Assembly: GCF_003287955.1 (NCBI RefSeq)
Contig: NZ_QMKP01000026.1
Coordinates: 1-35,504, forward strand
Direction: 5' to 3'
Source of the DNA: Arthrobacter sp. AQ5-06
GTDB lineage: Bacteria > Actinomycetota > Actinomycetes > Actinomycetales > Micrococcaceae
Length of the DNA: 35,504 bases
Position numbers and translations under genes: made by a program. Under the pieces are notes generated by a model. The model was not told the DNA's origin, did not search any database, and was given only the letters and a program-made list of their open reading frames with translations. This document shows, piece by piece, positions 22,054 to 28,969 of the stretch. The first letter of the stretch is position 1. Every line of letters starts with the position of its first letter.

Positions 22054-22283
22054 GGTGCTCCTGTCGCGGGTTGTCCGGACCGCTTTCCGGCGGCCTCGTG
22101 GATCCCTTCCGACTATAAGCGCAGGCGCCGTTGTCATATCCGGTAACAGCTTCGAAACAACCTCACGCGCACCCCGCCCCGCGGGGGCAGGACCGGAAAA
22201 TAGTCCGTATGGTGGTGGAGGGCTGTTGCCCGTGGTGATGGGTGCCGGGACGGACTCCGCCGCCGGCAGAGAGGAGAGGTGAC

Positions 22284-23147
22284 GTGGGAGATTCGACGAC
22301 GATCGCTCTCAACCTGACTTTTTTCGGCACGCTCGGCCTGGCGCTCCTGATGTTCCTGGGCCTGGTCCTGCTGGTGGTCATCACCTTGCTGCTTGCCGGC
22401 GTCGGGCGGCTCTTTGTGCTGACCGTGATGGCCCTCTTCGGGCGGCTCCCGAAAAACGAAACCCTCCCCCTGGTCCGGCTACCCGGGGAGCCCGGGCCGC
22501 CGTCGGACGCCCCCGATGCAACGCACGACGACGGCGCTGCCGCCCCCACTCCCGGAAAGCCGGCCCGCGCCGGGGTGCTGGGCGCGAAAGCCGGCCCGCT
22601 GCGGACGATGGCAGGCGCAGCCCTGTCCATTGTTCGCGCCCGCAGTGTGGCTGCCGTGGCCGTAGTGTGCTCGCCGCGCGACTGGCGCCAGGCCCTTCGA
22701 GACGGCCGCAACTTCCTGAAACCATCCGAACTCCGGCCGCGCTTCCTCGATGCGGTGGAGCATCACCCGCTGCTCACAGCGGCCCGCAAGGAGCCGCCGG
22801 TGCTCGCCGAGGACTGGGCTACCGCGGTGGCCGAGGCGGATGCCCGGGCCATGGCGCGCGCCCGTGCCGCTACCCCGGAAATCAAGGTCACAGTCCGCGA
22901 CCTTCCCGGCCCCTCCGTCCCCGCGGCAAAAGTGGAAGCGGTGGCTCCGTTGGTGGAGTCGGCGCTGCATCAGGACAATCCTGGGCGCGACAACGCCAGC
23001 CATGAGAACACTGCCCTTGGGGCTGCCCGTTCCTTCACGAAGCCGCCCGCCCCCGCGCCGCTCTCCCTGCTGGACACCGGCTCGCTGGTGTCGCTGTCCG
23101 GCCACGCGAACGTCCTCAAAGCCAAGCTGCCTGCCGACCGGCGCTGA
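22284..23147 (+). CDS. membrane-anchored protein of unknown function
   Basis: The 287-residue protein starts with GTG at 22284, preceded by GAGAGGAGAGG. It has a hydrophobic double helix (LNLTFFGTLGLALLMFLGLV to LFVLTVMALFG, residues about 7-55). A proline/alanine-rich linker follows, then a cytoplasmic tail with RDWRQALRDGRNFLKPSELR and AAATPEIKV-like alanine-rich segments. The membrane part resembles the small protein at 18386-18688, while the tail is unlike it. Codon use matches the neighbours. No known family is recognised with confidence. It is isolated, with more than 200 bases to the divergent SEC-C gene. Confidence 0.75.
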   Translation: MGDSTTIALNLTFFGTLGLALLMFLGLVLLVVITLLLAGVGRLFVLTVMALFGRLPKNETLPLVRLPGEPGPPSDAPDATHDDGAAAPTPGKPARAGVLGAKAGPLRTMAGAALSIVRARSVAAVAVVCSPRDWRQALRDGRNFLKPSELRPRFLDAVEHHPLLTAARKEPPVLAEDWATAVAEADARAMARARAATPEIKVTVRDLPGPSVPAAKVEAVAPLVESALHQDNPGRDNASHENTALGAARSFTKPPAPAPLSLLDTGSLVSLSGHANVLKAKLPADRR

Positions 23148-23279
23148 GAACAGGGTGTCACCCGGGCGTCACAAACCGCACTGCTCCGGTCCGCATTACC
23201 CCGTGCTATGACGGTGTTGACCCCGGCGCAACTCGTGAGTTAGTCTTGGACGCCGGGAAACCGCCAACAAGAGTGCATT

Positions 23280-23572
23280 CACTCCCGGGACGCTACGACA
23301 TTTCCGGGCCTTCCAGCGAACGGAAGCTGCTTGCCGCGGATGCGCTGGCACGGCTGGCCGACAAGCTGGAGATCTCACTCGTGGAACTGTCCATCGGGTT
23401 CGCGCTGAACCACCCCGCCGTCAGCAGCGTGATCATCGGTCCGCGCACAGAAGAGCACCTCCGGGCCTACCTCAAGGCCGCGGACACCCTCCTGGGCGAG
23501 TCCGTACTGGATGCGATCGACGAATTGGTGCCGCCCGGGACGACTTCGTGGAGCGCGACGCCGGCGCAATAG
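23280..23572 (+). pseudogene. C-terminal fragment of an aldo/keto reductase
   Basis: The reading frame aligns only with the last third of aldo/keto reductases: GRYDISGPSSERKLLAADAL, ELSIGFALNHPAVSSVIIGP, RTEEHLRAYLKAADTLLGES and DAIDELVPPG. The catalytic Asp, Tyr, Lys and His of the N-terminal half are absent, and the DNA to the left (23150-23270) shows no matching continuation in any frame. It is therefore a remnant. The fragment is followed 88 bases later by a second, frame-disrupted reductase. Confidence 0.75.
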
Positions 23573-23659
23573 TGCCGTCCCTGGAGTACGCGGAACTCCG
23601 CCGTCGCGCATTCCGGGAAGCCCTTACCCTGAGCAACCATCTCGGCTAGCGTGGAACCC

Positions 23660-24662
23660 ATGGAATTCAGATATCTCGGAAACAGCGGCCTTAAAGTCTC
23701 GGAAATCACGTTCGGCAACTGGCTGAGGCTCGCAGGTGGAGAACGACGTCGCCACGCAGTGCGTGCGGGCAGCGCTCGACGCCGGCATCAGCACCTTTGA
23801 CACGGCGGACGTCTACGCCAACACCGCAGCGGAAACCGTCCTCGGGGAGGCGTTGAAGGGCGAACGCCGCGAGTCCCTGGAGATCTTCACCAAGGTCTAC
23901 GGCCCCACCGGCCCCAAGGGCAAGAACGATCTGGGCCTGTCCCGCAAGCACATCATGGACTCGATCAACGGCTCGCTCAGCAGGCTGCAGACGGATTACG
24001 TGGACCTTTACCAGGCCCACCGCTACGACTTCGAGACTCCGCTGGAAGAGACCATGCAGGCGTTCGCGGACATCGTGCGGCAGGGCAAGGCGCTGTACAT
24101 CGGCGTCAGCGAGTGGACCGCCGGGCAGCTCCGCGAAGGCCACGCACTGTCCAAGGAACTGGGCTTCCAGCTGATCTCCAACCAGCCGCAGTACTCCATG
24201 CTGTGGCGGGTCATCGAGGCCGAGGTTGTGCCGGCGTCGGAGGAGCTGGGCGTGTCCCAGATCGTCTGGTCACCCATGGCGCAGGGCGTGCTGAGCGGAA
24301 AATACCTACCGGGCCAGCCTGCTCCTGAAGGCAGCCGCGCCACCGACGACAAGGGCGGCGCCAAGATGATCGAGCGCTGGATGCGTGACGACGTCCTGGC
24401 CGGCGTCCAGGAGCTCAAGCCGATCGCCGCGGAAGCCGGCCTGTCCATGCCGCAGCTCGCGGTAGCCTGGGTCCTGCAGAACCCGAACGTAGCCTCGGCC
24501 ATCGTGGGTGCGTTCCGCCCGGAGCAGATAGCGGACACTGTGACCGCCGCGGGTGTGACGCTGGAGCCGCAGACCATGAAGAAGAAGATCGACGACGCCA
24601 TCGGCTCGCTGGCGGAACGCGATCCGGCGCAGACCAAGTCCCCCGCCACGCGCGAAGCGTAG
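23660..24662 (+). pseudogene. aldo/keto reductase (Kv-beta-like, AKR6 type) with a frameshift near codon 23
   Basis: ATG 23660 opens a good reductase start: MEFRYLGNSGLKVSEITFGN, then WL. Homologous proteins continue with a THGSQVEND-like stretch. Here CTG at 23723 is followed by a single A and then GGC TCG CAG GTG GAG in another frame, as if five bases were lost. From 23736 the frame reads on for 308 residues with catalytic Asp and Tyr in FDTADVY, Lys in IFTKVYGP and His in YQAHRYD, plus GVSEWTAGQL and SPMAQGVLSGKY. If GTG 23736 is used, the first strand and glycine-rich start are missing. A sequencing error of five bases is unlikely but possible. The active site is otherwise intact. Confidence 0.7.
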
Positions 24663-24671
24663 GAGCTCCTG

Positions 24672-24740
24672 CTGGAGTTTTTGTCCAGATAATGGCCGGG
24701 AAACGCACCTATAGCCCCATTATCTGGACAAAAACTCCAG
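24672..24740. terminator. 24-bp perfect stem-loop between convergent genes
   Basis: Arms 24672-24695 and 24717-24740 are perfect complements of 24 bases around a 21-base loop. Both carry GGAGTTTTTGTCCAGATAAT. It lies between the aldo/keto reductase and the convergent SDR gene and could terminate both. The CAGATAAT word is shared with the palindrome at 7321-7344, so it may also belong to a dispersed repeat class. Confidence 0.6.
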
Positions 24741-24775
24741 GCCGGGGTGGGTGAGCTGGGGCTAAGGGTGCGTAC

Positions 24776-25555
24776 TCAGTAGTCGACGACCATGCCGCTG
24801 GAGATGTTGACGGTGGCGTCCGTGATGGCTCCTGCCTTGTCCGAGGCGACCCAGGCCGCGGCGTTTCCCACGTCCTCCAGGGTGGCGGTGCGGTTGAGGT
24901 GTGCGGCGGCGCTGATGCTCGCAATGACGTCGTCGCGCCCCTCCATCTGCCACGGGATGGTTTCGATGATGCCGCCGGTGACAATCGTGACCACGCGGAT
25001 GCCGGATTTCCCCAGCTCCACCGCCCATTGACGGCGGAGCCCCTCCATCGCATCCAGCGCGATCTTGAAACCGCCCAGCCCTTGGAAGGTCTGCGGACCG
25101 GAACCACCGAACATCAGCACCACGCCTGAGCGCTGCCTGAGCATATGCCGGGCGGCAGCGCGGGTGGTGAGGAAGTGGGTGCGGACGGCGTTGCTGATGG
25201 GCCGGGCGAAGTCATCAGCCGAGAGCTCCATCAATGGCAGCTGCACGTCGCCGTAGGCGATCAGGTTGAACGAGATATCAACGCGCTTGGCTTTCCTGGC
25301 CACCGCGTCCACGAAGGAATCCACCTGCGTTTCGTCCAGGGCGTCGACGACGGCGGTATGGGCGATGCCGCCCGCTTCACCGATGTCCCGCGCCACTTTG
25401 TCCAGTTTGCCTTGGGTGCGGCCGGCAAGATGGACGCTGGCGCCTTCGGCTGCGAATGTCCGGGCGACGGCGCCCCCGACCGGCCCGCCGGCGCCGTAAA
25501 TCAGGGCAGTCTTGCCGCGGAGAAGCCCGGTGGTGCTGCCGTCTTGGTGTGCCAT
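24776..25555 (-). CDS. atypical short-chain dehydrogenase/reductase-fold protein
   Basis: The 259-residue protein has the SDR Rossmann fold. The nucleotide loop is GAGGPVGG (residues 21-28, with proline where glycine is usual), followed by AGRTQGKLDKVA, VVDALDETQVDSFVDAV and the helix GLRRQWAVELG. The active-site serine is present in FGGSGPQ (S152). The YxxxK pair is not: aligned on GLGxYxxxK, the residues are F163 and L167. The protein may therefore not be a standard oxidoreductase. AAAGG lies upstream of ATG 25555, next to a small inverted repeat at 25563-25576 (CTACC/GGTAG). It converges on the damaged reductase across the hairpin at 24672-24740. Confidence 0.85.
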   Translation of the reverse strand: MAHQDGSTTGLLRGKTALIYGAGGPVGGAVARTFAAEGASVHLAGRTQGKLDKVARDIGEAGGIAHTAVVDALDETQVDSFVDAVARKAKRVDISFNLIAYGDVQLPLMELSADDFARPISNAVRTHFLTTRAAARHMLRQRSGVVLMFGGSGPQTFQGLGGFKIALDAMEGLRRQWAVELGKSGIRVVTIVTGGIIETIPWQMEGRDDVIASISAAAHLNRTATLEDVGNAAAWVASDKAGAITDATVNISSGMVVDY

Positions 25556-25646
25556 GGCCTTGCTACCTTTCGGTAGTGGTAAGTCCCTTTATAGTGTTCC
25601 TGCGCGTTGAGGCCTGCAAGAGCAGCTTTCCGAGAACGCGACGCCG

Positions 25647-25652
25647 TATACT
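25647..25652 (+). promoter_or_regulatory. -10 hexamer upstream of the S4-domain gene
   Basis: TATACT lies 12 bases before the ATG at 25664, giving a leader of only a few bases. No ribosome binding site is seen, so the message is probably near-leaderless. No clear -35 hexamer was found. Confidence 0.4.
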
Positions 25653-25663
25653 CGGTGCCAGCC

Positions 25664-26044
25664 ATGACCAGCCTTCCGTCCTCCCCCGCCAGCGTCCGCA
25701 TTGATGCGTGGCTATGGGCGATCCGCGCCTACAAGACCCGCTCGGCAGCCACCGCTTCGTGCCGGGCCGGGCATGTCCGGCTGAACGGCAGCCCGTCGAA
25801 GGCCTCGGCCACGCTGGTCACTGGCGATACGGTGACTGTGCGGATGTCCGGCTTCGAACGCACCCTCGAAGTCCGCCGCCTGATCGCCAAACGCGTAGGG
25901 GCAGAGGCCGCGTCGCACTGCTTCACCGACCACACGCCGCCAAGGCCAGTGGCACCTGCGCTGGGGCTCCCTCAGCGGGACCGTGGCGCGGGGCGTCCTA
26001 CCAAGAAAGACCGCCGTGAGATGGAACGGCTCAAGGGCTCTTAG
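25664..26044 (+). CDS. S4-domain RNA-binding protein (Hsp15-like)
   Basis: The 126-residue protein has an S4 domain from residue about 10: VRIDAWLWAIRAYKTRSAAT, then AGHVRLNGSPSKASATLVTG and DTVTVRMSGFERTLEV. This is the Hsp15 (HslR) layout. A basic C-terminal tail (GRPTKKDRREMERLKGS) is typical. Hsp15-type proteins bind RNA and recycle stalled 50S subunits carrying peptidyl-tRNA. ATG 25664 was chosen since translation upstream of it lacks similarity. The stop interlocks with that of the convergent GIY-YIG-like gene in TTAG (26041-26044). Confidence 0.9.
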   Translation: MTSLPSSPASVRIDAWLWAIRAYKTRSAATASCRAGHVRLNGSPSKASATLVTGDTVTVRMSGFERTLEVRRLIAKRVGAEAASHCFTDHTPPRPVAPALGLPQRDRGAGRPTKKDRREMERLKGS

Positions 26045-26544
26045 TTCCGCACTTTGGCCTGGACGAGATTCGCGAACGGCAGCCGGCCGTGGTCCGCGAC
26101 GAAGGCTGCGTGATACGCGGCCTCGGTTTGGTTCACTTCTTCGGCGGGCACCTCTTTCCACGCGATGATCAGTTCATCCGTGTGCGTCAGCTGCCAGATG
26201 AGCCGGCCGTCCCAATGGCCCGGCGGCCTGCCTCGGCCAAAATCCATGAACTCCTTGATCTGATTCCGGAGGCCGCGGTTGCCCTTGCTTCCCGGCCCGG
26301 CTTTGCCAACGTAGAGAATGTCCGCGCCGTCCACCCATTCCGCCAGAATGGCTGCCGCCGGCAGGGTGGGATTCTTTTTCTTGAAGGTCCCGGCGGTGCT
26401 GATCTTCAGGAAGTGCGGCTCGAACTCGTTTGGCCGAAGAACGGCGAACACGCCGGTGCCCTGCGGAACCCTGATGATCTCAAGGCTGTCGAAGCTCCGG
26501 AAGCCGGCAAAGCCGTCGGACTTGAGCGTTTTCCTGTTCATCAT
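26041..26544 (-). CDS. GIY-YIG-like nuclease-fold protein
   Basis: The 167-residue protein carries the spaced elements of a GIY-YIG domain. GTGVFAVLR stands for GIY, ADILYVGKAG for YIG, an arginine lies in NRGLRNQIKEF, a glutamate in NQTEAAYHAAF, and an asparagine in LPFANL. The inserts are longer than in UvrC-type domains, as in small unassigned GIY-YIG proteins. The nuclease role is an inference. MM at the start leaves two ATG choices (26544 or 26541); no ribosome binding site is obvious. It is divergent from the gene at 26666. Confidence 0.65.
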   Translation of the reverse strand: MMNRKTLKSDGFAGFRSFDSLEIIRVPQGTGVFAVLRPNEFEPHFLKISTAGTFKKKNPTLPAAAILAEWVDGADILYVGKAGPGSKGNRGLRNQIKEFMDFGRGRPPGHWDGRLIWQLTHTDELIIAWKEVPAEEVNQTEAAYHAAFVADHGRLPFANLVQAKVRN

Positions 26545-26665
26545 GACGACGTTACCCGGCCAGGAGCCGGTCCGGAGCTAACTTGCACTGCGCACCTAAA
26601 CGTCCAAAAGCGTAGAGTGGGTTCAGACGCCTGTTTCTGGACGCCGTGCTGCTGAGGGAGAGATC

Positions 26666-27283
26666 GTGACGATTGACTGGGACGAAAAAAAGGCCCTGCT
26701 ACAGGAACCAAACATCGCGGCGGTAACGCAGCTCTGCGATGAACTGATGGAAAAGAAGCCAGGGTCCGTCGTCCCCTACATCGACCCCGTGCACGACGAG
26801 GACGAATGCCGGATCGTCAGCCTTCACGTCAGTCCCGGCAAGGGCACCGAATCCGGCTTCGTCTCCCATTTCAACGACGACGAAGCCGCCCGCCGCGCCA
26901 CCCAGATTTACGAACATGCGGAGCTTGATCCGCGCTATGTGATGCCGTGGAATGCGTACCCGTGGCTGCGGGATCCGGAGCTTCCGTCGGCGCTGAACGT
27001 CCAGGAGAAGACTGACGGTCTGCGGCCCTTCCGGCAGTTCCTCAAGATCAACCGCCGTGTCTCCGCAGTCATCGCCCACGGCACGGACGCCTCCACGTTC
27101 CTCACCCTCTTCGAGAAGACCTACCATTCTTCCCTGAAGAACAGCGGCATCAAGATCTACAAGGCCAGCGCGCTCGGCGGGCGGGCCTTTGCTGTTTCTG
27201 AAGCAAAACAGGAGGATCTCCTCGCCAAGAGCGTGGACGTCTACAAAGACGCCATGCAGCGGGCCGGCATCCAGCACCTCTAG
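26666..27283 (+). CDS. protein possibly of uracil-DNA glycosylase fold
   Basis: The 205-residue protein starts with GTG 26666, preceded by GAGGGAGAG. VMPWNAYPW at residues about 92-100 and VSAVIAHGTDAS near 132-143 resemble the two active-site regions of uracil-DNA glycosylase-like proteins. The classic GQDPYH motif is absent. The N-terminal EPNIAAVTQLCDELMEKK helix is typical of cytoplasmic proteins. The call is tentative; a conserved hypothetical protein is the safe description. It lies beside a GIY-YIG-like protein, which would suit nucleic-acid work. Confidence 0.5.
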   Translation: MTIDWDEKKALLQEPNIAAVTQLCDELMEKKPGSVVPYIDPVHDEDECRIVSLHVSPGKGTESGFVSHFNDDEAARRATQIYEHAELDPRYVMPWNAYPWLRDPELPSALNVQEKTDGLRPFRQFLKINRRVSAVIAHGTDASTFLTLFEKTYHSSLKNSGIKIYKASALGGRAFAVSEAKQEDLLAKSVDVYKDAMQRAGIQHL

Positions 27284-27316
27284 CCACGCACGACGGCGGT
27301 AGTCACCGCGGGCGCC

Positions 27317-28561
27317 TCAGCCTTCCAGCAAGCGCCTGCGGTGCTTGAGCTCCTTCACCCACGCCCTGGTGACCATGTCCGGAAATGGCGAGCCGCCGTC
27401 GTCGTTCTTGCCCGGATCACTGAGCCCGGCGAATGCGGTGCCCGCCTCAAGGCCGGCGATCAGCGGACCTGACGCTTTCAGTGCGAGCTCCACCACCTGG
27501 GCGGCAGTGCGATCGGTGAGCCCCAGGTCCTTGGCCCAGCCCAGAAAGTGGCGGCGCGAGATCCCGCTCCGCTTTCCGTTCAGGGTCAGCGCAAGGGTCT
27601 TGTCCCCGTAGACCACGGTGGAGGGAATGTCGTAGACGGGGGCGATGGTCCACTCCCCGTGCGGCTGCTGGACCATGGAAACGTTCTTGGCGTGCAGGTC
27701 CCCGTTGCCGCTCAGCCACGCAAACGCCCCCTGGATGGCCAGGTTCCGGAGTGCCGGGAGCGGCGCCGAGCAGTAGTCGGCCAGAGCATGGCAGACCTGG
27801 CCATAAGCCACGTTGTACTTGTCCGCCGGGTAGAGCTTCAGGACCTGGGCCCCGTCCTCCACCGCCAGCCGCCGGACGTCGTCCGGCCCGCCGCCGGAGA
27901 TGGGCACCCTGTCGAAGCGTTCCACCAGAAGCCCCGGCCGGCCCGCGACATCCCGGATCAGCCGGACCCGGCTCACAGGAATCCGCAGTTTGGCCGCGTA
28001 CCGGAACATCACCAGCTCGTTCTCCACCACGTGTGGGAATTCCGGGGCATTGAGTTTGAGGATGAACCGCCTGCCGGCACTGGCAACAGGCAGCGAGATC
28101 ATTCCGGCGGACAGCTTGTCCTGCACTCCGGCCAGGGCCACGGGATCGATCAGATCCGGGTCGCCGAGCAACTTGTCGAAGTCCACGGTCAGCTTGGGAT
28201 CCAGCTCGACTGCGTGCTCGTCCGGGTCCAACGCTTCGCCGTGGCCCACGATCTGGACGTCGCCCACCGGATTCCCGCCGGCGGCGATGAGCAGGGACAG
28301 GTCATCGTCGGCGCTGGTCTTGATGGACCGCCGCAGCGCGTTGAGCCGGCGGCCTTCCGGCAGGAGGCCGGTGAAATAGGGCGGCGCCGCCCCCGCCGCT
28401 GAATCGACGGGGGCGGCGGTGAGCGGAAGGGAACTGGCGACGGCGGGTCCCCCGCTCGCGAGGTACGCCGCCACGTAGCTGAACCGGGTGCCGCCGTCCT
28501 GCCGTTCAAGCCGCGCGGCGAGCACGCCCGCCTTATAGATGTCGGCGATGCGGTGCTTCAT
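27317..28561 (-). CDS. hipA: HipA toxin, serine/threonine kinase
   Basis: The 414-residue protein is a complete HipA. The N-terminal subdomain includes PYFTGLLPEGRRLNALRR. The ATP loop GVQDKLS is at 145-151, the lysine in FILKL is K169, the catalytic motif GNGDLHAKN is at 285-293 (D288), and a metal-binding YDIP is at 310-313. HipA kinases phosphorylate targets such as GltX in E. coli and stop growth; the target here is unknown. The start codon overlaps the hipB stop (ATGA). All catalytic residues needed are visible, so the toxin should be active unless held by HipB. Confidence 0.92.
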   Translation of the reverse strand: MKHRIADIYKAGVLAARLERQDGGTRFSYVAAYLASGGPAVASSLPLTAAPVDSAAGAAPPYFTGLLPEGRRLNALRRSIKTSADDDLSLLIAAGGNPVGDVQIVGHGEALDPDEHAVELDPKLTVDFDKLLGDPDLIDPVALAGVQDKLSAGMISLPVASAGRRFILKLNAPEFPHVVENELVMFRYAAKLRIPVSRVRLIRDVAGRPGLLVERFDRVPISGGGPDDVRRLAVEDGAQVLKLYPADKYNVAYGQVCHALADYCSAPLPALRNLAIQGAFAWLSGNGDLHAKNVSMVQQPHGEWTIAPVYDIPSTVVYGDKTLALTLNGKRSGISRRHFLGWAKDLGLTDRTAAQVVELALKASGPLIAGLEAGTAFAGLSDPGKNDDGGSPFPDMVTRAWVKELKHRRRLLEG

Positions 28562-28824
28562 CGCTGTGGTTCCTGACCGCTGGCGTGGCCTGCGAGCGCG
28601 CGTGCACCTTTGCTGGTCGTGGTGGTGATCCGGAGCTCCAGGCCCAGCGTGTCCAGGACCGCCAACAGGGAATCCAGCTGGACGCTTGGTTTGCCCTGCT
28701 CAACGAACCTGACGAAGCGTTCCGAGACCCCGGCCATGTCGGCGAGGTCCTGCTGGGTGAGGCCAAGGGCTGCCCTGCGGGTGCGGACTTCGCCTGCGAG
28801 CCGGTCCCCGAATGCATCCGCCAT
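28558..28824 (-). CDS. hipB: HipB antitoxin, XRE-type DNA-binding
   Basis: The 88-residue protein has a Cro/C1 helix-turn-helix: RRAALGLTQQDLADMAGVSE, then RFVRFVEQGKPSVQLDSLLA, followed by a basic tail. That is the usual HipB or XRE antitoxin layout. ATG 28824 was chosen because GGAGG lies 5 bases before it; GTG at 28830 is in frame but overlaps the ribosome binding site. HipB would neutralise HipA and repress the operon through the palindrome at 28839-28852. Confidence 0.92.
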   Translation of the reverse strand: MADAFGDRLAGEVRTRRAALGLTQQDLADMAGVSERFVRFVEQGKPSVQLDSLLAVLDTLGLELRITTTTSKGARALAGHASGQEPQR

Positions 28825-28838
28825 GGGCACCTCCAGTA

Positions 28839-28852
28839 GGTACGATCGTGCC
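28839..28852. promoter_or_regulatory. candidate HipB operator
   Basis: GGTACGATCGTGCC is a 14-base palindrome with a single mismatched pair and a perfect ACGATCGT core. On the minus strand it lies directly downstream of a GATAAA -10-like hexamer (28860-28855) and 14 bases before the hipB ATG. That is where a HipB autoregulatory site is expected. Confidence 0.5.
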
Positions 28853-28921
28853 GTTTTATCCGCATTCCCATTCTAGGGGGGAAACTCGTCGCATCAAATA
28901 GCAATGTCGGAACGAACGTAC

Positions 28922-28969
28922 CGCAAGGCGAGCCAGGGCCCACCGTCACCCGTCGGCACTCGCCTTGCG
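28922..28969 (-). terminator. inverted repeat straddling the histidine kinase stop codon
   Basis: CGCAAGGCGAG (28922-28932) and CTCGCCTTGCG (28959-28969) are perfect 11-base arms around a 26-base loop. The kinase stop (28946-28948) lies in the loop. It may end transcription before hipBA, though no T-run follows. Confidence 0.45.
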
